The position numbers were made by a program, and so were the translations under genes. The notes below the pieces were generated by a model. It was not told the origin of the DNA. It saw only the letters and a list, made by a program, of their open reading frames with translations, and searched no databases. A DNA stretch of 64,000 nucleotides from Lutraria lutraria (taxonomy: Eukaryota; Mollusca; Bivalvia; Venerida; Mactridae), in assembly GCA_964023205.1 (NCBI GenBank), contig OZ026850.1, positions 5,497,270 through 5,561,269 of the forward strand, written 5' to 3'. How positions within the stretch are numbered: the stretch's first letter is position 1; each line of letters opens with the position of its first letter. Positions 47,273 to 58,342 of the stretch are shown in pieces.

Positions 47273-50200
47273 TCAACTTGTAGCTTCTTTCTTTTTAATA
47301 TCAACAATGTCTTGATTACGTAGTAATGGTCGAACATTTGCCAATCTTACTAGCCCAGTGTCTCCTCCGAACGCTAACCAACTACACTGTAAATTATTTG
47401 GATTTAACTGCATCTGAAATAAAGGAATAAATTAACTCGCACACTGTTGTATAAGGTATCCCAAACAGCTTAGATCATTAGAAAAATAATTCTTATCAGA
47501 TTAAAAAGGGACATTTGATAAAGATGGAAGATAACACACCATATCCTCTCTTGATAGACAAATTATTGCACAGAGGGTCACTTAAAAGAGGTTCAACTAC
47601 TGTACAGAGGGTCTCTTTTCAGAGGACGAAAAGAATGACTTAAAATCGAGAAAATATTTTTTTTTAAATTCATAAAAATGGGGTTGCTGCTGGCTTCCTA
47701 TGGAAGACGATCCAAATCTGAACAATATTAGAATTACCTTAAGGACTTTAAATAGAGTTGGTCTCATAAATAAGTTGAAATATAAAGGAAATAGTTTACA
47801 AAATCCTAAATAATTAGTTATAATGTGGTGATCTACATTGAGCTGGTCACTAAGTCAGGTTTTACAATAAATTAATTTAGGAAATAATTTATTAACATCT
47901 TACTGATTTAATTGGAGCCACTGATTGCTCATTATAATGGTCTGGAATGGTGTCAAAGCGATACATCTTCTGTTTCTACAATATAAACCATCAAACAAAT
48001 GAGAAAAACAAAGTAGCATGCATTTCATTCTGTATCAAAATGCAACAAAATTTAGCTGTAGATCATATTATTATGTGTTAGAAATTGATGAATATATTCA
48101 CTATGGCAACAATGATAATAGTTATCATTTGATTAATACTTGGGACCTATAAACTTGTGAATATTTGAGCAAGTTTTGGAACTGCTGATTTATTTGGGTT
48201 TAAGACATTTTTATACGCCTGTTTGAAAAATCGGTCGAATTCTGGGAACACCCAAGGTACGCGGGTGTAGGCTTCCACGACAGACCCTCACCAAACTTTA
48301 TAGAAATGTTTATGGCCATGAGATCTCAGTTGAGTTTGATAACCAGGCCAATCAGCCCAGACACTTCTGAGTAATGGCCCTTGACAGGTGTATTTTGTGT
48401 ATTATGTACGGCGGCCGATACACTTCACAAGTTTTCCCGGAGTACATTCTTACCAGTACTAAATAATCCTCTCACTAGGTACTAGCAAATTCTCCATTTG
48501 TGGAGAAAAAATAACATTTTTTGTCAAATTTTCATTGAAGGGTATGACTGACCAGAAATCAAACCAAGATTGACATTCTATAAATCCAGTGTACTATATA
48601 ACTAATGTATGACAGTCCAGATTTTTGAAATTGTTCTCAAGTCTTATATTCCTTCTATACTCCAATGACTCACCATAAAGTTTTCTTCAAAGTATAAGAC
48701 ACACTGTTTAGATTTCTCTTTTCGTTTTTTTACACCATTATTCATCACTTCGTGAAAACGTCCTGAGGTAATCTGTTTTTTTCCATCTCCCTGAATTTTT
48801 CCAGCATTCTGATTGGTCATTGTTTTCTTAGTTTGTTTTGATTGGTCTAATTTATCACAGGTGCAATGTAACAAGGAATTCAACTGGTCACTGGATTTTG
48901 GCACATTATAACTAGGATCCGATTGGTTAATACACTTAGGACATTTCTCTGATTGGTTTGAGACTTGTTCATCATTTTTTGAAGGCGGGTTTTCAATGAC
49001 ATGAGTTCTGAATAATTCCTACAATAGTAAAAGCAAGAAATCACATTTAAAGGGGCATACCCTAAAACTGACAAACATTCTGTGAAAGTGTAAAAATGTG
49101 CTAGATGTATATGTAAAACAATATATAAAGGATAATTGCAGGAAGAACATGGGTTATAAAATGACTAGTTTAGGTACTAGCCGCAAAAAACATAGCTATG
49201 AATAATAAATCACTTCCACCCAAAAATTTCTATGACTAAATGTATGTGTCACAAATACATATTTTTTATGATTTTATTTTTAATTGGATGAATTTTTGGC
49301 TGAAACTTTCTTCGTCGGCTTTTTTCTTTACAAGCTTCTAATTTATTATCATTTTGCCTTAATTCTAAATGCACCAAGTTGTAGGGTATGCCCCTTTAAA
49401 ATAGGATTTACTGGGAACATACTGTCACTTTCAAACATCAAAAAATAAATACTGAACATTTGAACTAAGATTTCCAAACTGACCAAGTACAGTCTACTTC
49501 CTTAAACTGTAGTTCTAGGGTTTCTAACTCATAGAAACTGAAGTAACATAGTTTGCACTGCAACATGGAACGGGAACTAGTTTAACTGTTGCATGACAGA
49601 TATAGAGAAACATAGCACTTAGTCCGCATAAAAATTCAAGCGTGCTGTGCTAAAGACAGCTATGGAAAGAAGGGCCGAGTACCGGTTCACATATCGAATA
49701 TCGGTATATAGGGTTCGGTTGATATATCGTATCGAACATTAACGTATCGAACAAATATCGATCAAAAGAAAAATGAACTTTAAAAACATGTTTTGGACTG
49801 TGCTGTGTGCGTTTTGTGAATTTTCGTCAAATAAAAGTTGTGACACATATAAAATCTACCTGCTGTCAACCACAAGAAGAAAATAGTCTTTTTGCAGTTC
49901 AGTATGAGTGTTTGGCATGCCTCCTGAATTAATGTTAGTTACCTTCCCTTATCATTAAGTATATAAGTATCCTATGCAGCCAAAATTTGATTTTGTGTCA
50001 AGTACCTGTGCCAGTACAGTCAATGTTTCTCAGTATTTCTGTTTTTATTTCATATGTATAGAACATCAAATGATATATAGGATATCGATCATTCTGTATC
50101 GATACAAATATCGTATCGATAATTTTAATTGATACTCAGCCCTAATGGAAAGGAGAATTATTGTTCAGTTTCCAAAAATCATGCCAGACATATTTCTTTA

Positions 50201-53200
50201 TTACCTAGTATAATGTATTGTTTGTTTGTTTGAGTTTTACCCCCCCCCCCCCCACCCCTCAACAGTCAAAGTCATATGAGGCGGACAGTTCATGTAATAT
50301 TCCTGGGAAGAACCTTTACTAGACTCCTATCTACTGTAAACAACTGTCTACTTTATCATATATAGAGACATGGACGGTAGCTGGGCTTGAACCCACTACT
50401 CTTAATCAGTGAGAGGTTACAGTGATTTTAACCACTCAACCAAGGATACAGATCTGTATAATGTACAAGATGTGGTTCACTATGTAAAGCAACAATGCCT
50501 ATATTCTACTTACCATACGATGCCTGTAACTTTTGATATCAGCTGGGTACTTCATGATGTCTCTTATCAGTGAACTTAATATAACACCCCGATTATCGCA
50601 GGCGAGGACCAATGGGAACCAGTCAGAACAAGCTATATCCTGTAATAAAGATCGTATCAAATATGGCAACTATATAAACAAGCTTTATCCTGCAAAAAAG
50701 AACATAACAAATTATTAAAATATGGATTATATATGAAGGTTGCACCTGTGTATAAGATGCAGGTAAGGCCACACAAATGTTAGAGGCCCTCTCAGAATAA
50801 ACAGCATCCTGTAAATAAGGTCATTTCAAAACCTGTCATTAATTATTTAGAACAAAATGACCTCTGAATAAAGGCCACTTGTCAATGAAGGTCACATTAT
50901 GTATTTCCGAAGGGTGGCCTATGTTCACAGGTTTGGTTGTATTTACAATTAAGGGTGAGACAGAAGGAAAATATTTTTCAAAAGATTTGAAATTAGTTAA
51001 AATATGATTTTACCCAAATGCAAGCAGTCTGAGCTGATGTGTAGAAAGTTTGTCGTTCATCTCGTCTGCTGTACGTTTTCGTCAGGTACATCATACTACC
51101 ACATTCTAGGTAACGACTTTTATTTACCTGTGACCTATGTAAAAATAATTCAAATCATTTCAATACATATCAAACATTTCAATAATATCGAGCTTTTCAA
51201 TGATATCAAATAATGTACAGTTATGAGAACATTTCTTATTGAAGTGTATAAAGCTATACATGTATCTGAAAGGAAATGCTACATAAAATTCAAAAAGTTA
51301 AAATCACATGGTTTTCATATCCTTATAGTTTTTTCTCACAAGAGTTTTAACATACATGTTTCTTACAAGTTAGCAGAATAGTGTTATGGTAAATTTTATT
51401 TCACTGTTTAAAGTCCATAAGCTTATAAATTTATCGGTCGTAATTGTTTATGTTTGTCTGGTGTGTTTTCCTCCTTTATAGCAAGAAAAATTGTTTCCCA
51501 AACCACCATCGTATTTTTTTCAATATCATTGAAAAAAAATATGTTTATAGAAAAGCTGTGTTTCCTGTAGTCATGTTATGCACACATCATAAAGCGACGT
51601 CACACGCTCTATATATTTCCAGTTAACAAAAGCAAAAATCACAGCGAAATGAGAGTTTCTGGAAGAAAAAGGGCTCGTTTCATCGGCAATTATTATCTTG
51701 GGATAATATCAGCCATTGCAGCCAGTAGCATTAATGCCGAATTTAAACATGCTCTGTTCGCTTTGACAAAAAATATAATTAACAATGTATTTCACACTAG
51801 AAAATAGGAAAACTTTGCCTGATTAAACATTGAAAATGTTTGATTTTGTTGATTTTTAATTCTGAGTTATCTCCCTTCCATTTCCGATGCTAGTTGCTTA
51901 TCAAAACTTGCAGGTCGCTTTCAATATTCATAATTTAAATAAAGGTACTTGGATATGATTCTCATCACATACAAACAATTAGTCTGCTAATAATAGAAAG
52001 GACTGTCAGATAAAGCTTTATACACTTTATATCAAATCTTCTAACTGTTAGACATAATGTAGGCCCACCTCCTTAAAATCACTGAATAGTATAACCTCTC
52101 ACTGACAGAGGGTTGTGGGTTTGAGCCCCGCTACCGACCATGTCTCTTTATGTTGTTTACGGAGGATGGGAGTTTAGTACTGGTTCTTCCAAGGAATGAT
52201 GCTTAGGTAAATTGTCTGCCTCATATGTCTGACTTTTAAAAAGGGGACGTTAAACTCAAATAATGCAAAAAAAATCTAACAAAATGTCAACAAAAACTTA
52301 CGTATAATTATCATCTGATGAAAAGAAGACACCCGTCAAACAAATACCCGAATTCGTCTTCAACGTCATAAAACATTGTTCATCACAATTCACAGCAGTA
52401 CCAAGATTATTTAAATCCCAAAAAAGGGTTTCAAACTTTTCCGATGCCGTGACGATTATGCTGTCTGACGTAGTGCACCAATGTACTGATCGCACGACGT
52501 CCCCGTGTGGAAGAAGAGATCGGTAAGGGAGCAGAGTGGCACCATACTTCTCAGTAGAGAATCTAAGCAATGATGATTCGCTAACAATGTTGAAGACTTT
52601 TACAGCACCTGTAACAAAAATTAGTGGATAAATATTACAAAATTTTCCAAATGGCACAGAACCATAAACAAATATAACTAGAACTTTGTCACAGAAGTGA
52701 CTAATAACGCTGCCACCTCTTTAACACTAAGAATGCAATAGTCCACCATATGACTAAGTTCAAGGGCACATAACTCTAAAATGTGTGGATCACTGCCATG
52801 AAATCGTGTCTTGCACATCTGCATTTCATATTAACAATAGTGTATATGACAAGTTTCAATTCAATTCCTTGAAAAATGTTGAAGTACCGGAAGTTTGCTC
52901 CACAAACATTCATGAGCTAAGAATGCCATTGTACACTATATGGCCAAGTTCAAGGGCACATAACTCACATGAAATTGTATCTTGCACATCTACACTTCAT
53001 GGTGATGACATTTTTCAAGTTTCATAGCAATAAAGAATGTGTGGGATACGTCCACAAACTTGTGATATTGTATGTGGACGTACCAATCAACCGTCCGACA
53101 GAGAGACTCCAACATACCACTCTAAAACTTCGATTGCAGGGTATAATGATCTGGCTACAAAAATGCATGTTTGTATTCAATTCCTTCATACATACGCCAG

Positions 53201-56200
53201 TTCATATTATGAAACATTTTTTCGACCATTTTTCATTGAAAGACCAATTGCATATGATAGTAAGAGTATAATCATCCTTGGACGGCTTTAAGTCATAGAC
53301 TTAACTGTATTAAGATTTTAAAATAACAGAAAATATAAACATCTATACGTATATTATAGATTACTTCATTATACATCCACAAATCTTTTATTATGAATTT
53401 CTGTGATAAATAGTATTCATTATCAGGGCTGGACACTAACAGTGGTCCGTTAGCCTGAGGCTACCTATTTTCTCCAAGGACTACCTAGGTTTCCAAGATG
53501 GGTATCCCGTCGGGCTATCTGAAATTTGGGTGACCTGAATTCTATCAATATAAGCAATCAAATTTTAAAGCTTACCAACTTTTGTTAGATGTGAAGTAAC
53601 CTGTATAACTTTGTTCAATACAGCAGGGAAATCTGATGTTTAAACTTGTCTTGTATTCTTATAAAGTACACTTGATAGCCATTGAAATAAAATGACAAAC
53701 ACATACTTTATGTATTAAAATGAAGACTACCTATAATTTGCAAGGACTTCCTAGCACTTTCCGTGCTAGTAGTCCCGCTGACTACCTCTTGAAAAAGTTA
53801 GTGTCAAGCACTGATTATATTTACCATTTGAATATCCTGCAATAATCTTTTCATGACCTTTGGATAAACACCAATCCATGGTGGTACATACAATTTCTTG
53901 TTTCTCAAATCCAATACTTGGAATTAGTGTTAAAGAGGGTGTGGCTTTAAAAGTAGGTGGATCTTCATTCATGGAGTCTGGCAAATGAGGAAGGCTGAAA
54001 AGTCGCAAATAGAACAGCATCAAATGAAGGCTATCATCAAATAAACATTGTGCAGAATCAAGATAATTTACGTAAGAAATTAGTAAAATTTTTCTGAGAG
54101 AGCAAACTCACAACCCTCTGTACAGGTCCTGACTTTCATAGGACTAAAACCATTCTATAACAATATAATAACATCATCAAAATAACATTTCAACATAGTT
54201 ACAATATAAACTATATAATAAAGACACATATAAACACAAAGTGTTTGTGAAAGATGAATGATGCTAAAAGGCAAACTGGATAATAAGACCTTGACCTTAG
54301 ACATATTGAGCGGGTCATTTAAATGACTTTTTGTGATGACCAACCTCCCAACCTAATCTGATGAGCTTAGGTCGAGTTCTCTAGTTATTGGTTGGTCAAG
54401 GTTTGGTTACAGACTAATCAACATGTGCAAAGCAATATACCCCCATTTCTTCGAAAGGGGGCATAATTATGCATATAATCCAATACATTTAACTGAATTA
54501 TGAATAACAAAATATGATTACATTTTATCACTTTTTACCTGAATATCCGACAAGTACCATCTGTGAAAGACAAGGCCAACAATCCCAGTCTAGGGTAAAC
54601 ACTGGAATCTTCCTATGTGAAGAAAAATATGATAGTATTTCTTAACTTATGATTAGTAGTTTATCATAAAATAGTAAAAATAAACATAAAACAACATTGC
54701 ATGTTGAAAATTTAAATCATTATTATATTTTTTTTAGTTTTTCATATGACACTCATAATTGCTCATTGATAAATCTGTTAACAGTATAACAACATTTGAG
54801 ATTTTTTAAGAAGGAGACCGAGTTGACAGTCTTTTGTCATTAGTAGTGAAGTTATATAATATTATGACACATTACTGACCAAATCATTGCCAGGGTTCTC
54901 AATAAGTTTGTAGCCATAAGGCCTAAAAGCTAGACTAACAGGCCTGCCAGGGGGTCCAGGCATTTTCTAGAAATATTTTATGAACTTATGAGATTCCTAA
55001 CAGGCCCAAACACATTTCTAAGCAGCTAAATTGGCCTGCAGCCTGCTGTTATTGAGAACCCTGCATTGCTCCTGGGATATCAACCAGTACCAACCCGCAC
55101 CTTCACATACCAAATATGAATAACATACTAATATTACAGAAATAAAGTTACAAACTTTATCTATATTGGTTCTGTAACAACCAGATGGACACCATTTCAT
55201 CTCAGTTGGTAAACCAAAATCATGAGTCACAGAATAACAGAATCTTGGCACCTCGTTGCATTTACTGAAATTATGATAAATTTTATACAGGTTATGATCC
55301 AATTCTTTAATAAGTTTATGTGCAAATTATGAACAGTTTCTTTTAAATTACTGACATGATACAAAAGATTATTGTATAGAGCAAAATTATGTACAGATCC
55401 TGTATAAAATAGAATAAACCCCAGGGAAAACTTGGTAGAGGTCCACTAGACTATGCCACATACAAAATATTAGTATCTAAGCTCTAGGCCTTGTGGTTTC
55501 TGAGATTTTTTTAATTTTCCTATATAAGTTTATATAAATCAAGTGATCCCGGGCGGGGCCAATTTTTACCCTAGGGCAATAATTTAAACAAACTTGGTAG
55601 ACGTCCACTAGACTATGCTACATACGAAATATCAAAGCTCTAGGCATTGTAGTTTTTGACAAGAAGATTTTTTAAATTTCCCTAGTATATAAGTCTATGT
55701 AAAATCAAGTTACCCCCGAGGCAGAGCCAATTTTGACCACAGGGGAACAATTTGTAGAGTTCCATTTGACAATGCTAAATACCAAATATCTCAGCTCTAG
55801 GCCCTGTGGTTTCGGACAAAAAGATTTTTTAAGTTTTTTCTATATGTTGCCATAGCTGTTATGTTTATTTTATTCGGTCATCAGGTTGACCGGGTAGGGT
55901 TCAAGACCCTGTATAGAAACAACACAACTGTTGTTTTAAGTAAATATGGACGCCACTTTACAATGAACGACGGATGCAGGGCGATCACAAAAGCTCACCT
56001 TGAACACATTGTGATCTGGTGAGCTAAAAAGGGCCATAACTCATTAAAATTTACTAGGACAAAACATAATATATTAATGAGTACTCACATTTGAGTGGAA
56101 GTAATACCAGTATTCCACACTTGGATAACCCCAGGACCACTGTATTTCTTGTTAGACAGGAAAACATCAGAATGACTCAACTTCCCTGTAACTGCTATAA

Positions 56201-58342
56201 ACTGGGAATCACTACAATCATATGGCATAGGGCACCAGGCCAAGCGCCAAATTGACAGTCCAGTGTAGAATATGGGAAATTCTGAAAAACAAAAATGCAG
56301 AGAAAATAAATGACTGTGTTGTCATAGCAACAATGCACAAAGAATAAATAGAATTCACAACTGCATTACAATCATCATCAACAAAAGCTTTCTAAATTAC
56401 GTCTGAAGAAATTTCTGAAAACTATTGCAGCTTAAAGAGTTAGAGCTTACTGGTAACATAACATGAACGCAGCAAGCAGTGCCAATGCTCATCTGTTCAC
56501 CACCTAAGTGAGATCTATCCACCAATAAAGTTTCATGTTGCTACCTCTAATAGTGTCTGAGTTATGAGCTACATTAAAGTTTTTGCACAGAAGCTGATGA
56601 TGCAGTGAACACAATAGATTGACTTTTTCTTGGAAAACAGACATGTTAAAAATTGCAGAATGAGGCAGTGAAAGTTCAACACATAACAAGAGTACAAAAT
56701 CGTCAAAAAATATGCTCATCAAAATTAACTGGTGAAGATTGAATGGAAGCAATTAAATTTAGAGAGCTGCAGGTGCTCCCATAAAAACAAGTGTAAACAA
56801 GTCAAGTGCCCATAACTCTTGAAGTCCTAGTCTGATTTCGCAATAATCGAACTTAAAGGGAGAGCTTGACTGAAAATATTATCAGGATTGGTGAAGAAAT
56901 AAAGGCGCAAGAGTGTAAACAAACTCAAATATAGCATATTTTCTAAGTCAAGTGCCCATAACTCTTGAAGTTCTGGTCCGATTCCGCTCTTAATTGGACT
57001 TGTTCAAGATCTTTTGGTCATACACACTTACTGAAAATATGATTAGGATTGGTGAATAAAAATAAAGGTGCTAGAGTGTGAACAAGCTAAACATAGCAAA
57101 TTTTCTAAGTCAAGGGCACATAACTCTTGAAGTCCTTGTCCGATTTTGCCCATAATCAAACTTAGCCGAGACATTGTGGCCATATACATTGAGACCATTG
57201 TGAGCTAAAAACCTAAATGGTGGGTGAATAAAAGGACTGAAAACTTAAAGAGCTTTATACATGAAAACGCACCTTTGAGCACTTCTCCTCCATAAACTGG
57301 GAGAGAGATTGGTTCCTCTCTCTGTCCGAGGCAGAATTTTATACTGAAGAGATCCTCAATCTGATAAGGCTTACAATCACTGAAATTTCAACATTAAATC
57401 ATGAAAAAAACATCACATTTTACGAAATTCAGATTTTCAATACAAAAATTCACTTGATGAGAAATCTTGCATTTATTTTCCAATTTAATCAACCTAAATA
57501 CGGTAATGTATAGTAGAAAGGTTTGACCCTTCCACATGCTTTCATGAACTATAATAAAAATCAAAAGATATGAAATTCCCTATCTCTCAACCCTGTTCTA
57601 AAGAGCATGTAACCAGAAACAAACACATTATTTATGCCTAAGAACTAAATTCACAACCAACATAATTGGTCAAATTTTCATAGCACTAAACTCTTTACCT
57701 TTCAGATAAAATTTTCCAATTTTGTTTCCATGGTAACCAATCCGTAAACAAATCAAAAGACCAAGTCTTCTTTACATATTTTGATGATATTTTATAGGAC
57801 TCTAATGACACCATGTATCTTGAATCTGAAATCGGTACAGATAATTTTTTTTTAAAAATCAAAACGTATCATGTTACATATCATGTGACATGTTACTTCT
57901 ACGGTAATTTTATATATTTCATACAGGAGGAAATTTTCCAAAAAAACAATCAGAAAATGGTCTAAAATAAAATTATTTGACAAAAGAAAGAGTCTCGCTT
58001 TGCAGATCCATAACATATAAATATACTGATAACTTTTTTCTATGAAATTCTAGAATTTAATATTAATTCAAAGGAGAACAATTCAAACCAAGTAACAACA
58101 TACCAACGAAGGAATCTTTTTTAGCAGTTTTAGACTTTTTGCCATCACCATTATCATCAATACGATTATCATTCTTATCACTTCCATTATCACTTTCCTC
58201 ATCAATTTCTATATCCTCTAAATCATGGTCATCCTCTTCTTCCTCATTATCATCAATTTTAGCATCTGGGTCCCTGTTAGAGTCATCACTATCTACTGCA
58301 GTATCCATATTCTTTGATAAATTGTGCACGATTGACATAGCT
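47273..58342 (-). CDS. GTF3C2: TFIIIC 110-kDa subunit, acidic and WD40 part
   Basis: Thirteen minus-strand exons in consistent phase: 58,342-58,104; 57,825-57,699; 57,379-57,273; 56,281-56,089; 55,264-55,156; 54,612-54,539; 53,994-53,825; 52,608-52,302; 51,065-51,014; 50,639-50,514; 49,018-48,674; 47,975-47,904; 47,413-47,273. From ATG 58,338 this gives 685 residues. TFIIIC binds tRNA gene box B and recruits TFIIIB for RNA polymerase III. An acidic segment (EEEEDDHD) is followed by blocks collinear with human GTF3C2: WSFDLFTDWLPWKQNWKIL, RLAWCPMP, WCPSG, PRLGLLALSFTDGTCRIFS, IIAGYSNGAVKVF, HGDVVRSVHWC, IACSDWFPLVLACDNRG, QCVLYFEENFM and WLAFGGDTGLVRL. The 55,156 exon uses a weak GTTTGT donor. 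The 52-bp exon at 51,014 is needed for phase. It may continue upstream into the zinc-finger exons (60,340-64,000). Confidence 0.9.
48200..48440. repeat. Probable dispersed repeat in a GTF3C2 intron
   Basis: TATACGCCTGTTTGAAAAATCG..GGTGTAGGCTTCCACG..CTCACCAAACTTTATAGAAA..TGGCCCTTGAC resembles bivalve repeats with a TATACGCC head. No second copy is in the window. Confidence 0.35.
49051..49395. mobile_element. 345-bp MITE flanked by TTAA
   Basis: The ends AGGGGCATACCCTA and TAGGGTATGCCCCT are perfect 14-bp inverses. TTAA lies directly outside each end (49,047-49,050 and 49,396-49,399). TTAA duplication is typical of piggyBac- and Kolobok-type transposons. The element has no coding capacity. It lies in the GTF3C2 intron just 33 bp upstream of the exon acceptor at 49,018, so it could supply the branch-point region. 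Confidence 0.8.
49670..50144. mobile_element. 475-bp hAT-like MITE with 8-bp target duplication
   Basis: Ends AAGGGCCGAGTA and TACTCAGCCCTA are inverse with two mismatches. ATGGAAAG is duplicated exactly on both sides (49,662-49,669 and 50,145-50,152). An 8-bp duplication is the hAT hallmark. The interior is rich in ATCGAT/TATCGA words. It sits inside a GCAACATGGAAC-family repeat, whose uninterrupted relative at 4,490-4,660 shows the empty ATGGAAAG site. Confidence 0.8.
50218..50450 (-). mobile_element. tRNA-derived SINE, copy 2
   Basis: Same family as 27,991-28,226: TTTGAGTTTTAC tail, GAGGCGGACAGTTCA, TTCCTGGGAAGAACC, AGAGACATGG and a box B relic GGGCTTGAACCC. A 14-base C run (50,240-50,253) lies in the tail. 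The head is decayed. It lies in the intron between exons 50,514 and 49,018. Confidence 0.65.
50740..50945. repeat. Foldback MITE, AAACCT..GGCCACC family
   Basis: Left GGTTGCACCTGTGTATAAG and right GGGTGGCCTATGTTCACAGG, then TTTGGTTGTA, are roughly inverse. It is between GTF3C2 exons 51,014 and 50,639. Confidence 0.5.
51540..51725 (+). repeat. Dispersed repeat shared in reverse with 24,413
   Basis: Contains GACGTCACACGCTCTATATA, AAATCACAGCGAAATGAGAG, AAAAAGGGCTCGTTTCATCG and CTTGGGATAATATCAG, inverse to words at 24,440-24,600. Intronic and non-coding. Confidence 0.5.
52090..52270 (+). mobile_element. tRNA-derived SINE, copy 3, 5' truncated
   Basis: Begins within the tRNA-like head (box B relic GGGTTTGAGCCCCGC). 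It then has the family body ACCATGTCTCTTTATGTTG, GGAGGATGGGAG and TACTGGTTCTTCC and the tail GGGGACGTTAAACTCAAA. It lies about 30 bp from the GTF3C2 exon donor at 52,302. Confidence 0.7.
52678..53110 (+). repeat. Dispersed repeat, GTCACAGAAGTGAC family, copy 2
   Basis: Starts ACTAGAACTTTGTCACAGAAG and contains two diverged internal units with AAGAATGCMAT..CAAGTTCAAGGGCACATAAC..CTTGCACATCT. It ends near CCAATCAACCGTCCGACAGAG. It is inverse to 44,720-44,995. The open frames over it (52,785-53,291) are incidental. Confidence 0.65.
53424..53813. mobile_element. 390-bp CAGGGCTGGAC-type MITE
   Basis: Left end CAGGGCTGGACACTAAC and right end GTTAGTGTCAAGCACTG are inverse with two mismatches. Internal words such as GACTACCT occur in both halves. 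The end sequence is of the hAT style, but I see no clear 8-bp flanking duplication. Intronic, directly next to exon 53,825, whose donor lies about ten bases outside it. Confidence 0.65.
54296..54475 (-). repeat. TATACCCCC-headed element, copy 2
   Basis: Ends ATACCCCCATTTCTTCGAAA, then GGGGGCAT, a short foldback, preceded by AGGTCGAGTTCTCTAG. It has the same head type as 6,890-7,200 in the other orientation and is truncated. Confidence 0.45.
54891..55063. mobile_element. 173-bp CAGGGTTCTCAATAA MITE
   Basis: Perfect 15-bp inverted ends CAGGGTTCTCAATAA / TTATTGAGAACCCTG. CATTGC lies directly outside each end. Non-coding, in the GTF3C2 intron before exon 54,612. Confidence 0.8.
55420..56028 (-). 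repeat. TTTAGCTCAC-headed element, second type, reverse copy
   Basis: On the minus strand it starts TTTAGCTCACCAGATCAC, then AAGGTGAGCTTTTGTGATCG. It has three units containing GAGC..GATATTT..CATAGTCTAGTGGAC..CCAAGTTTG and GGCCCCGCC-like words. It corresponds to 26,942-27,670. Intronic. Confidence 0.65.
56766..57210. repeat. Element with three ~155-bp units
   Basis: CAAGTGCCCATAACTCTTGAAG-like wording recurs near 56,797, 56,945 and 57,107. It is accompanied by GATT..GG and ATTGGTGAATAAA..AAAGG. The right end GTGAGCTAAAAA resembles the TTTAGCTCAC head in reverse. Intronic and non-coding. Confidence 0.55.

Noticed and set aside
48880..49074. Alternative minus-strand frame at the 48,674-49,018 exon
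   Set aside because: The other frame is phase-consistent with both neighbouring exons and gives the conserved CVLYFEENF block.
52785..53291. Overlapping plus-strand frames of 80-100 codons
   Set aside because: They lie in a dispersed repeat shared with 44,720-44,995 and inside a GTF3C2 intron.
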